A stretch of DNA of 64,000 nucleotides from Paenibacillus dokdonensis (GTDB lineage Bacteria; Bacillota; Bacilli; Paenibacillales; Paenibacillaceae): assembly GCF_004916975.1 (NCBI RefSeq), contig NZ_STGQ01000001.1:2281939-2345938 (forward strand), in the 5' to 3' direction. A program made the translations under genes and the position numbers. Below, in pieces: positions 29,529-39,078 of this stretch (the stretch's first letter is position 1; each line of letters starts with the position of its first letter). The notes below the pieces were generated by a model that saw nothing but the letters and a program-made list of their open reading frames with translations, made no database searches and was not told where the DNA came from.

Positions 29529-29667
29529 TTGATTTTACATCGATATCCCGTTTTACTGGTTTGCAAATTATAGAAATTTGTGTGTATTTGATTGTGAGTG
29601 TGTGCTATTATTTGTGTTAATTGAGGGGTCGAAAAAAAATGATGCTTCTCAAAGGGAGGAGACACCC

Positions 29668-30489
29668 ATGAAAATCCATTTTCTTGGAACGGCTGCAGCG
29701 GAAGGATTTCCGAACCCATTTTGCCGCTGCGACGCCTGTCGCAAAGCGAGGTCGCTCGGAGGAAAAAACATTCGAACAAGAAGCTCTATATTGATCGATG
29801 ACGTAATTAAGGTTGATTATTCCGCTGATTCTCATATGCAGGCGCTCCGTGATCGGGTCGACTTGGGAGCAGTTGAGCATCTTTTGTTCACGCATACGCA
29901 TTACGATCATTTTCAACCATCTGATTTGTATAACCGGATTGAGGGGTTTGCGCACGGTATTGATCATCCTTTACATATTTACGGCAACGATGCGGCGATT
30001 TGTCAGAGCAGGACGGCGCTGGGCACGGTCGCTGGTAGCAAGAGGTTTGTGTTCCATTTATTGCGTCCGTTCGAGACGATCTCGTTAGGCGATACGCAAA
30101 TAACCCCACTGCTCGCAAATCATGACCAATTGGAAACCTGCTTGCTGTTTTATATTGAAAAAGGGGGTAAAGCTCTATTTTACGGAAATGACACCGGATG
30201 GCTGCATGACGATACTTGGGCATGGCTTCAAGGCAAAACAATAGATATGGCGATCCTGGACTGCACCCATAGTTTTACGAACAATGATCGAAATCCAAAC
30301 CATATGGGGATTGAAACCGTGCTGGAAGTTCAGCGCATCTGGAAGGTAGAAGGCACTCTTGGCGGGGATAGTCAAATTTATGTGACTCATTTTACTCATA
30401 ACTCCGGCTTTTTGCATAATGATTTTGAAAATGCTTTCAATTCTTACGGCATTAAGGTGGCCTATGATGGCCTGATCGTTGACCTATGA
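29668..30489 (+). CDS. MBL-fold metallohydrolase, PhnP-like
   Basis: A 273-residue metallo-beta-lactamase-fold enzyme. The metal motif H-x-H-x-D-H appears as THTHYDH (about residue 74), with later ligands in HDQLET and the C-terminal HF. The Cys-containing start (FCRCDACRKA) matches the zinc-binding insert of PhnP, the phosphoribosyl cyclic-phosphate diesterase. ATG 29668 has GGGAGGAG upstream. Its stop overlaps the next gene's ATG (ATGA), so the two are translationally coupled. Confidence 0.82.
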   Translation: MKIHFLGTAAAEGFPNPFCRCDACRKARSLGGKNIRTRSSILIDDVIKVDYSADSHMQALRDRVDLGAVEHLLFTHTHYDHFQPSDLYNRIEGFAHGIDHPLHIYGNDAAICQSRTALGTVAGSKRFVFHLLRPFETISLGDTQITPLLANHDQLETCLLFYIEKGGKALFYGNDTGWLHDDTWAWLQGKTIDMAILDCTHSFTNNDRNPNHMGIETVLEVQRIWKVEGTLGGDSQIYVTHFTHNSGFLHNDFENAFNSYGIKVAYDGLIVDL

Positions 30490-31730
30490 CTAGCGGCAGC
30501 AGCGTAAAAGAACAGAGACAGATTATGGTTGTCGGCATTGTTACTGCACTAACCCTCTTCGGCGATTCGATGCTGTACATTGTACTACCGGTGTATTGGA
30601 AGGAAGTGGGACTGGACGCGCTTTGGCAGGTGGGAGTCCTGCTGTCCGTCAATCGTTTCGTAAGGCTTCCCCTTAATCCTGCAATTGGCTGGTTGTATCA
30701 CCGCATGTCGCTTCGAACGGGACTGTTCCTATCCGTAGGGCTAGCGGCGCTTACCACAGTAGGATATGGTGTCTTCAAAGGGTTCGCAATTTGGATTGTG
30801 CTTCGTGCAGTGTGGGGAATTGCATGGTCCTTCATGCGAATGGGCGGTTATTTGACCGTGATCCGCTATTCCGACAATACGAATCGTGGGCGTTTAATGG
30901 GAACGTATAACGGATTATGGCGTCTTGGCAGTTTGGTAGGCGTACTGTTCGGAGGAGTGCTCGTACCCTTGTTCGGATTGCAATCCGTCTCGATATTGTT
31001 TGGTACGATGGCGTTGGTCGGACTTCCGTTGATCGCGGCATCCATAAATGCGGGGAAAGCATCCGGGACGTATCAAACAGATTCAACTCGTGGCAGTGGA
31101 AATACGGTTTGGTCATTGCAAGTGAAGAAAATCATTATAAGCGGATTAACTGTATCATTGCTGCTCGCCGTGTTTAGTGCGACGCTCACTTATCTCATTG
31201 ATACTAGCTATCCCAAGGGAGTACCGTGGTTCGGATTGGCCATCGGCAGCACGGCATTAGGCGGAATATTGACAGCGCTGCGCTGCGCTTGGGAACCGTT
31301 CTTGGCCCGATGGTTCGGACAACGCACGGATGGATCGAGAGGAAGACTTCCATTGTTTATGCTGTCGGTGGCGGCTGCGGCGGTCTGTTACGCCTTGCTT
31401 CCGTGGAAGCTGCCGATCGGTATCTGGATTGTTATTGTGATTTTTGTAATGGTTACAAGCACCGCGCTTGGCACAATCATGGACGCCATGGCATCTGACG
31501 CCGCAAAGAGCAGTTCCGTTATTACGGTCATGACCGCTTATTCCGTATCCACCGATTTGGGGGCGGCGATTGGCCCGACGTTGATTTATTGGGTGGTCGG
31601 TTTACGGTATGGCGTGACATCGATGTATCTGGCATGCGCTGCTATATTCATTTTAATCGGCTTATGGTATTGGAAGGAATATGTGACAAAGGAGAGGGTA
31701 TACCTTGGAAAAGAAGCTGAAGTTTCGTGA
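30486..31730 (+). CDS. MFS transporter
   Basis: A 414-residue, 12-helix major-facilitator protein. The start overlaps the stop of the PhnP-like gene, and its last 26 bases overlap the metallophosphoesterase start, so the three genes form a tight operon. No sub-family motif identifies the cargo. The flanking phosphoesterase-type enzymes suggest a phosphorylated or cyclic-phosphate metabolite or its product. Confidence 0.85.
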   Translation: MTSGSSVKEQRQIMVVGIVTALTLFGDSMLYIVLPVYWKEVGLDALWQVGVLLSVNRFVRLPLNPAIGWLYHRMSLRTGLFLSVGLAALTTVGYGVFKGFAIWIVLRAVWGIAWSFMRMGGYLTVIRYSDNTNRGRLMGTYNGLWRLGSLVGVLFGGVLVPLFGLQSVSILFGTMALVGLPLIAASINAGKASGTYQTDSTRGSGNTVWSLQVKKIIISGLTVSLLLAVFSATLTYLIDTSYPKGVPWFGLAIGSTALGGILTALRCAWEPFLARWFGQRTDGSRGRLPLFMLSVAAAAVCYALLPWKLPIGIWIVIVIFVMVTSTALGTIMDAMASDAAKSSSVITVMTAYSVSTDLGAAIGPTLIYWVVGLRYGVTSMYLACAAIFILIGLWYWKEYVTKERVYLGKEAEVS

Positions 31731-32667
31731 GGACGGAACGTTTGTTATTGTACAGTTTTCCGATACAGAATTTATTGATGCGGAGGACCTGGATCCTGAG
31801 ACGCCGCTTCTCGATTCAATGACGAAGACGACGATGGAAAGGATCATCGAGCTCGAACAGCCTGATCTTGTGGTGTTTGCGGGCGACGTGATTGCAAGCG
31901 CAAGAAGCAAAGACCCGCTTCAATCGTTCCGCAGCGCGATCGCTGTCGCTGAGGAAAACCGCGTAGCATGGGCTGCTGTCTTCGGAAATCACGACTCGGA
32001 AGGGAGCTTGCCACGAAAGAGAATGCATGAGGAGCAGCTTCTTCATGAATATTGTGTAGCCAAATCAGATCCTCCCGGGGTGAGCGGAGCGGGAAATTAT
32101 GTCCTGACGGTCGACGATTCCACAGGAAAGCCTGCAGCTTCGTTGTTTTTCCTCGACAGCGGCGATTACTCACAGATGGATTCGGTGGGCGGATACGATT
32201 GGATACGCCGTGATCAAATCGAGTGGTACGTATCCGAATCTCGGCAATTGGCTGAGCGCAACAGTGGTACGCCATTACCTGCACTCGCATTCTTCCATAT
32301 TCCGCTGCCGGAATACAATGAGGTGTGGAAGACCAAGGTGTGCGAGGGACATTGCGTCGAATGGATAAGCACGCCTCAATTGAACTCCGGCTTGTTCGCC
32401 GCTATGGTGGAGATGGGAGATGTTATGGGCACGTTCTCCGGACATGACCACTCGAACGATTATTGCGGCACACTGCACGGTATCCGCCTATGCTACGGGA
32501 GGTCTACTCGTTACATTAGCTATGTAGACGGTAAGCGCATGGATATGTTTCCAACGGGAGCAAGAGTCATTCGATTAACAGCGGGCGAGCGTCAATTTGA
32601 GACATGGATCCGCCAAAGCGACGGGCTTGTCGCGGAATTGCCTATACATGAGCCGAACAATCTGTAA
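31705..32667 (+). CDS. Calcineurin-like metallophosphoesterase
   Basis: A 320-residue two-metal phosphoesterase. Motifs in order: QFSDTEF (D-x-E in place of the usual D-x-H, about residue 19), GDV (about 54), GNHDSEG (about 92), then FFHIPLPEY (about 192) and GHDHSNDY (about 247). This resembles purple-acid/YvnB-like phosphatases acting on organic phosphate esters. The start is a TTG with AAGGAGAGG upstream. The third gene of the operon. The D-x-E substitution in the first motif is common in this bacterial subgroup. Confidence 0.85.
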   Translation: MEKKLKFREDGTFVIVQFSDTEFIDAEDLDPETPLLDSMTKTTMERIIELEQPDLVVFAGDVIASARSKDPLQSFRSAIAVAEENRVAWAAVFGNHDSEGSLPRKRMHEEQLLHEYCVAKSDPPGVSGAGNYVLTVDDSTGKPAASLFFLDSGDYSQMDSVGGYDWIRRDQIEWYVSESRQLAERNSGTPLPALAFFHIPLPEYNEVWKTKVCEGHCVEWISTPQLNSGLFAAMVEMGDVMGTFSGHDHSNDYCGTLHGIRLCYGRSTRYISYVDGKRMDMFPTGARVIRLTAGERQFETWIRQSDGLVAELPIHEPNNL

Positions 32668-33082
32668 AGGCAAGTGTAGTGCCGGAGTCGCAATATTGTC
32701 TTAACGTACATCTATTTCCAATCAGGGGACTCCCGGTTGGATTCAATAGGGTTCCAAGGAAAATGGTAAATAGTATCGACTGATTATTTTAAAAAGCCAG
32801 AATAAGAACTCGCGTCGAAAACCGCAAACCCAAAGCTTTTTAATTTAAGGATATATTTTCTTGTCTTTTGCTCAGGACAAGAACATATATCTTTTCTTTG
32901 TTTATGGGCAAAAACATGTATTCAGGTGCCGGTGAGCAAGACGATGGATATGAAGCGAAGAGAGTGGGGGTTAAAAAAAGAAAAGAACGTTCCGGCCGAA
33001 ACTTAATAGAGCGGCAGATAAGGATTATTAAAACCTAGAAATCAAAAAAAGAACCTGGACAGTTTTGCCGGATTCTTTGATA
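32668..33082. other. Intergenic region before rph; no supported gene
   Basis: AT-rich sequence with no ORF behind a convincing ribosome site. A 44-codon ATG frame at 32904-33038 lacks a ribosome site and looks like chance. An imperfect hairpin, AAAGAACCTGG with CCGGATTCTTT (about 33046-33077), lies near the 3' end and may terminate upstream transcription. Confidence 0.4.
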
Positions 33083-33111
33083 TTGCATATATAAAGACAC
33101 AATGATATAAT
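33083..33111 (+). promoter_or_regulatory. Putative SigA-type promoter of rph
   Basis: TTGCAT (33083-33088), a 17-bp spacer, then TATAAT (33106-33111). Transcription would start near 33118 and give a leader of about 115 bases before the rph start codon. Confidence 0.65.
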
Positions 33112-33124
33112 CAGATCACGCCTG

Positions 33125-33207
33125 TGTCAAGGGTTCTGGACATAATTATGTTATCTTACACTTTAATTGTAGCATGCTGATAAACCCTTGTCAAATGCTT
33201 TTTTCTC
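33125..33207 (+). promoter_or_regulatory. Structured leader of rph with a 10-codon ORF
   Basis: CAAGGGTT (33128-33135) pairs with AACCCTTG (33183-33190) across a 47-base loop, extended by two more pairs and followed by a T-rich run at about 33198-33206, as in an intrinsic terminator. Inside the loop an ATG at 33148 reads a 10-residue peptide, MLSYTLIVAC, ending at 33180 just before the 3' arm. An AAGGG lies 14 bases before it, which is far for a ribosome site. The loop also holds the palindrome ACATAATTATGT. This is a candidate attenuator only. Confidence 0.4.
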
Positions 33208-33233
33208 AATTTAATGGTTAGGAGAGATGTTGA

Positions 33234-35831
<2,598 letters not shown>

Positions 35832-35833
35832 AC

Positions 35834-35862
35834 TTTACACCTATTCATTTATATGCTAGATT
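35834..35862 (+). promoter_or_regulatory. Putative promoter of the cfr-like gene
   Basis: TTTACA (35834-35839), a 17-bp spacer, then TAGATT (35857-35862), starting 3 bases after the rph stop codon. It would give a leader of about 340 bases before the methyltransferase start. Confidence 0.55.
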
Positions 35863-35899
35863 AACTCAATAATAAATTCGACAAAGGGGGGTGTAAGCG

Positions 35900-36046
35900 A
35901 TGTTAACTGTTTTTAGAATTCTGTATGGAAAAAACGTGAAATTTGGCGATGATTTCGCGGACAAAGGGAGTAGTCTGTCCTTTTTTATGCGGAACCACCA
36001 TACAAAAAACAGTTATCGGAGCTTTGCCTCTACGGCGAATACATGA
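35900..36046 (+). CDS. 48-residue leader-peptide ORF upstream of the cfr-like gene
   Basis: An ATG behind a very strong ribosome site (AAGGGGGG, 35884-35891, 8 bases away) reads 48 codons to TGA. The peptide begins MLTVFRILYGKNVKFGDD and resembles no known enzyme. It ends 58 bases before a terminator hairpin. Its codons 36-42 overlap both a 10-base segment complementary to its own first codons and a segment complementary to the terminator. This build suggests a translated leader whose ribosome occupancy controls transcription of the downstream gene. Confidence 0.6.
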   Translation: MLTVFRILYGKNVKFGDDFADKGSSLSFFMRNHHTKNSYRSFASTANT

Positions 36047-36127
36047 CAGAGAAATGACTCAGAATCCTTGATCATTTTAGTCGTGATTCTCGTTCTAAAG
36101 CTCAGCACCGATATTACTATCGGTGCT
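35905..36127 (+). promoter_or_regulatory. Mutually exclusive RNA pairings of the cfr-like leader (attenuator)
   Basis: Segment 1, AACTGTTTTT (35905-35914), is perfectly complementary to segment 2, AAAAACAGTT (36005-36014). The adjoining segment TATCGGAGCT (36014-36023) can pair with AGCACCGATA (36104-36113) with one A-A mismatch, and that same segment forms the 5' arm of the terminator. A ribosome moving or stalled in the leader ORF would shift the balance between terminator and antiterminator. Pairings are read directly from the sequence; the regulatory meaning is inferred. Confidence 0.55.
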
Positions 36128-36133
36128 TTTTTT
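36104..36133 (+). terminator. Intrinsic terminator inside the cfr-like leader
   Basis: AGCACCGATA (36104-36113) pairs with TATCGGTGCT (36118-36127) around a 4-base loop and is followed by seven T (36127-36133). It lies 76 bases before the methyltransferase start, after the leader ORF and the putative promoter, so it is positioned as an attenuator rather than as an end-of-operon terminator. Confidence 0.85.
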
Positions 36134-36209
36134 GCGGTTCATCTTCAGGATAGACCACTCCTTCTATATACTCCCGTAAACTAGAGAGTCTTATGGAAGG
36201 ATGGAAAAC

Positions 36210-37256
36210 ATGCAACTCAAACAAGACAATAAATATAGAAGAATAAAGGCATTCTTGAAAGAGCATCATTACCCCGATTTTAGGATGAAACAAATATTGA
36301 ATGCCATTTTTCATGAGAGAATCGAATTATTCAACGACATCACCGTACTTCCCAAACGGTTAAGAGAAATGCTAGCCATGAAATTTGGAACGTCTATTTT
36401 AGATATCGAGCCTTTAATGGAACAGCATTCCGAGCAAGTCACTAAAGTTTTGTTTGGGATATCGGGAAAAGAAAGAATAGAGACAGTAAATATGAAATAT
36501 AAAGCCGGGTGGGAATCATTTTGCGTCTCTTCCCAGTGCGGATGTCATTTCGGATGTACATTTTGCGCGACAGGCGACATTGGATTAAAAAGGAATTTGA
36601 CCTCGGATGAAATGACCGACCAAATCCTTCATTTTTACTTGAAAGGGCATTCCATGGACAGTATTTCTTTTATGGGAATGGGGGAAGCGTTAGCCAATGT
36701 CCAAGTTTTCGATGCCTTAAACGTGCTCACGGACCCTGCGATGTTTGCTTTAAGTCCTCGGAGGATCTCGATTTCAACGATTGGGATTATACCGAGCATT
36801 AAAAAAATGACTCTCCATTATCCGCAAGTCCATTTGACGTTTTCGTTGCATTCTCCTTTTCACGAACAGCGAAGTAAGCTCATGCCGATTAATGATAAGT
36901 ATCCATTATTCGATGTCATGGACGCATTAGATGAGCATATACGAGTCACATCCAGAAAGGTTTATATTGCTTATATTATGTTACCCGGCGTGAATGATTC
37001 AATGGATCATGCCAAAGAAGTAGCGCATTTATTGAAGGGTCGATACAGAGAAGGACGACTATACCATGTGAATTTAATCCGCTATAACCCAACAGTGCGT
37101 TCCCCGTTAAGGTTTGATGAAACGAATGAGGACCGAGTGATTAATTTTTACAAAACATTACAATCATCAGGCATTCATGTGACCGTTAGAAGTCAATTCG
37201 GCATTGATATCGATGCTGCTTGCGGTCAGCTATATGGAAATTATTCAGAGGATTGA
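36210..37256 (+). CDS. cfr-like: Cfr/Clb-type 23S rRNA (A2503-C8) methyltransferase
   Basis: A 348-residue radical-SAM enzyme expected to methylate C8 of A2503 in 23S rRNA. In known Cfr proteins this gives resistance to phenicols, lincosamides, oxazolidinones, pleuromutilins and streptogramin A. Counting from ATG 36210 (GGAAGG lies 9 bases upstream; ATG 36201 directly abuts it), the cysteines fall at Cfr positions: Cys112, Cys116 and Cys119 (CHFGCTFC, 4Fe-4S), Cys105 in WESFCVSSQ, and Cys338 in DAACGQLYGNY. Long stretches match Cfr, such as SISTIGIIPSIKK and VYIAYIMLPGVND. It lacks the N-terminal extension of housekeeping RlmN and is more diverged from staphylococcal Cfr than alleles of that gene, so it is a Clb-like chromosomal homologue. 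Confidence 0.93.
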   Translation: MQLKQDNKYRRIKAFLKEHHYPDFRMKQILNAIFHERIELFNDITVLPKRLREMLAMKFGTSILDIEPLMEQHSEQVTKVLFGISGKERIETVNMKYKAGWESFCVSSQCGCHFGCTFCATGDIGLKRNLTSDEMTDQILHFYLKGHSMDSISFMGMGEALANVQVFDALNVLTDPAMFALSPRRISISTIGIIPSIKKMTLHYPQVHLTFSLHSPFHEQRSKLMPINDKYPLFDVMDALDEHIRVTSRKVYIAYIMLPGVNDSMDHAKEVAHLLKGRYREGRLYHVNLIRYNPTVRSPLRFDETNEDRVINFYKTLQSSGIHVTVRSQFGIDIDAACGQLYGNYSED

Positions 37257-37289
37257 ATTGTTCGCCTGTAACAGAAAGGAGTGAAAGAA

Positions 37290-37343
37290 ATGAGTAGTTC
37301 AGATACTGTGGTGACACATGTAATGCTCCGTATAAGTCGTTAA
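37290..37343 (+). CDS. 17-residue leader-peptide ORF upstream of the ABC-F gene
   Basis: An ATG behind AAAGGAG (about 9 bases upstream) reads the peptide MSSSDTVVTHVMLRISR and stops at TAA. Its last codons form the 5' arm of a perfect 11-bp hairpin. Tiny ORFs ending in a stem-loop ahead of ribosome-targeting resistance genes are the classic layout of drug-induced attenuation (erm, vga/lsa/vml leaders), so a regulatory role is likely though unproven. Confidence 0.55.
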   Translation: MSSSDTVVTHVMLRISR

Positions 37344-37383
37344 TATCCATCAAGCTTATACGGAGAAGCAAAAATCGATGGAT
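37326..37383 (+). promoter_or_regulatory. Stem-loop in the ABC-F leader, with an alternative pairing
   Basis: CTCCGTATAAG (37326-37336) pairs perfectly with CTTATACGGAG (37355-37365) around an 18-base loop. The loop contains ATCCATC (37345-37351), complementary to GATGGAT (37377-37383) further down, giving a pseudoknot or alternative fold. No T run follows, so control may be at translation or through RNA folding rather than by simple termination. The 5' arm overlaps the end of the 17-codon leader ORF. Confidence 0.55.
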
Positions 37384-37435
37384 GTGCCGACTTTGTATGA
37401 AAGAAACCAGCGAGATATACAAAGGAGGAATCATC

Positions 37436-38914
37436 ATGTCAATGATTCAAGTTCAAGACTTAACGTTTTCCTATCCATCCAGCTTTGACAACATTTTCGA
37501 AGGCGTGAGCTTTCATATCGATACAAATTGGAAACTTGGTTTTATCGGTAGAAACGGACGTGGCAAGACGACATTTTTGAATCTACTATTAGGGAATTAT
37601 GAGTACAGCGGGAAAATCGTTTCTTCGGTCGAATTCAATTTTTTCCCTTATCCGGTGTCGGATATAAATAAGTACACGTATGAAATCCTTGAGGAAATAT
37701 GTCCCCAAGCTGAAGATTGGGAATTTCTTCGAGAAATCTCCTATTTAGAAGTTGATGCCGAGGTCATGTACCGGCCATTTAAAACGCTCTCCAATGGAGA
37801 ACAAACCAAAGTACTGCTTGCCGCATTATTTTTGAATGAAGGCCAATTCCTATTAATCGACGAGCCTACCAACCATTTGGACACCAGTGCGCGAAAGATC
37901 GTCTCGGATTATTTAAAGAAGAAAAAAGGGTTTATTCTAATTTCGCATGACAGGAACTTTTTGGATGGATGCGTCGACCATATTTTGTCGATCAATAGAG
38001 CGAATATTGAAGTCCAAAGCGGGAACTATTCTTCCTGGAAGCTAAATTTCGATAGACAGCAGGAACATGAGGAGGCAACGAATCAGCGTCTGCAAAAAGA
38101 CATCGGGAGATTAAAGCAATCCTCCAAGCGTTCATCGGATTGGTCCCATCAGGTGGAAGCCTCCAAAAACGGGACGACGAATTCAGGTTCGAAATTGGAT
38201 AAGGGCTTCGTTGGGCATAAAGCGGCCAAGATGATGAAAAGGGCAAAGAACATTGAATCAAGGCAGCAAAAGGCGATTGAGGAAAAGTCCAAACTGCTCA
38301 AAAACGTGGAAAAAACCGAAGCATTGGCTTTAGAAGCATTGGATTTTCAGTCAAAAGAATGGGTTGTTATAGATGACGTGTCTGTTCAATACGATGGCCA
38401 AATCGTGAATAAACCCATCAGCTTTACCGTTGAGCAAGGGGATCGAATCGTACTGGACGGAAAGAACGGGAGCGGGAAAAGCAGCATTCTCAAGCTAATC
38501 CTGGGACAATCGTTACAGTATACAGGCACGATGAAATTAGCTTCCGGGCTCGTCATTTCCTATGTTCAGCAGGATACTTCCCATTTGAAGGGCATGTTAT
38601 CGGATTTTATTGAAGAGCATGAGATCAATGAACCGTTATTCAAATCGATCCTGCGGAAGATGGATTTTGACCGAATCCAGTTTGAGAAAGACATCTCACA
38701 TTATTCTGGCGGACAAAAGAAAAAACTGCTGATAGCCAAAAGTTTATGCGAACAAGCGCATGTATATATTTGGGACGAACCGTTAAATTTTATCGATCTT
38801 TATTCGCGCATGCAGATCGAGGAACTGATTCAAACATTTAATCCCACCATGGTTTTCGTTGAACATGATCAGGCTTTTCAACAAACCGTTGCAACCAAAA
38901 CGATATCGATGTAG
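37436..38914 (+). CDS. lsa-like: ABC-F ribosome-protection protein, Lsa-like
   Basis: A 492-residue soluble protein with two ATPase domains and no membrane part. Walker A: GRNGRGKTT (about residue 38) and GKNGSGKSS (about 345). Signatures: LSNGEQTK and YSGGQKKK. Walker B: LLIDEPTNHLD and the Lsa-like YIWDEPLNFID. The inter-domain linker (about 190-300), which reaches the peptidyl-transferase centre in antibiotic-resistance ABC-Fs, is long and basic. Length and motifs match Lsa(A)-type proteins that displace lincosamides, streptogramin A and pleuromutilins from the ribosome. ATG 37436 has AAAGGAGG upstream. It lies directly after the cfr-like gene and overlaps its drug range. Confidence 0.9.
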   Translation: MSMIQVQDLTFSYPSSFDNIFEGVSFHIDTNWKLGFIGRNGRGKTTFLNLLLGNYEYSGKIVSSVEFNFFPYPVSDINKYTYEILEEICPQAEDWEFLREISYLEVDAEVMYRPFKTLSNGEQTKVLLAALFLNEGQFLLIDEPTNHLDTSARKIVSDYLKKKKGFILISHDRNFLDGCVDHILSINRANIEVQSGNYSSWKLNFDRQQEHEEATNQRLQKDIGRLKQSSKRSSDWSHQVEASKNGTTNSGSKLDKGFVGHKAAKMMKRAKNIESRQQKAIEEKSKLLKNVEKTEALALEALDFQSKEWVVIDDVSVQYDGQIVNKPISFTVEQGDRIVLDGKNGSGKSSILKLILGQSLQYTGTMKLASGLVISYVQQDTSHLKGMLSDFIEEHEINEPLFKSILRKMDFDRIQFEKDISHYSGGQKKKLLIAKSLCEQAHVYIWDEPLNFIDLYSRMQIEELIQTFNPTMVFVEHDQAFQQTVATKTISM

Positions 38915-38920
38915 GCCCGA

Positions 38921-38946
38921 ATGCACCTCGAAAGAGGTGCATTTTT
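38921..38946 (+). terminator. Terminator after the ABC-F gene
   Basis: A 9-bp stem, ATGCACCTC (38921-38929) with GAGGTGCAT (38934-38942), closed by a GAAA tetraloop and followed by TTTT. Confidence 0.9.
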
Positions 38947-39078
38947 ATCGTATCTGATTACAGCCGAATTTAATATTATGATGCTACATGCTTCCGCCAA
39001 GATTGGAGGACAAGAATGCGTATTGGTTAACCGTAATTAAAATATGTTAACCTTCTTGGCACATCGAGTGACCAATAT

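Noticed and set aside
32904..33038. 44-codon ATG frame between the metallophosphoesterase and rph genes
   Set aside because: No ribosome site, Lys/Arg-heavy low-complexity composition, and it lies before the likely rph promoter; treated as chance.
33125..33193. Rifamycin-associated element upstream of rph
   Set aside because: The dyad seen here has a long loop and does not match a compact 19-bp palindrome; no confident match to that element was found.
36210..37256. Housekeeping RlmN
   Set aside because: RlmN has an additional N-terminal region and different spacing of cysteines; the numbering and conserved blocks here are those of Cfr.
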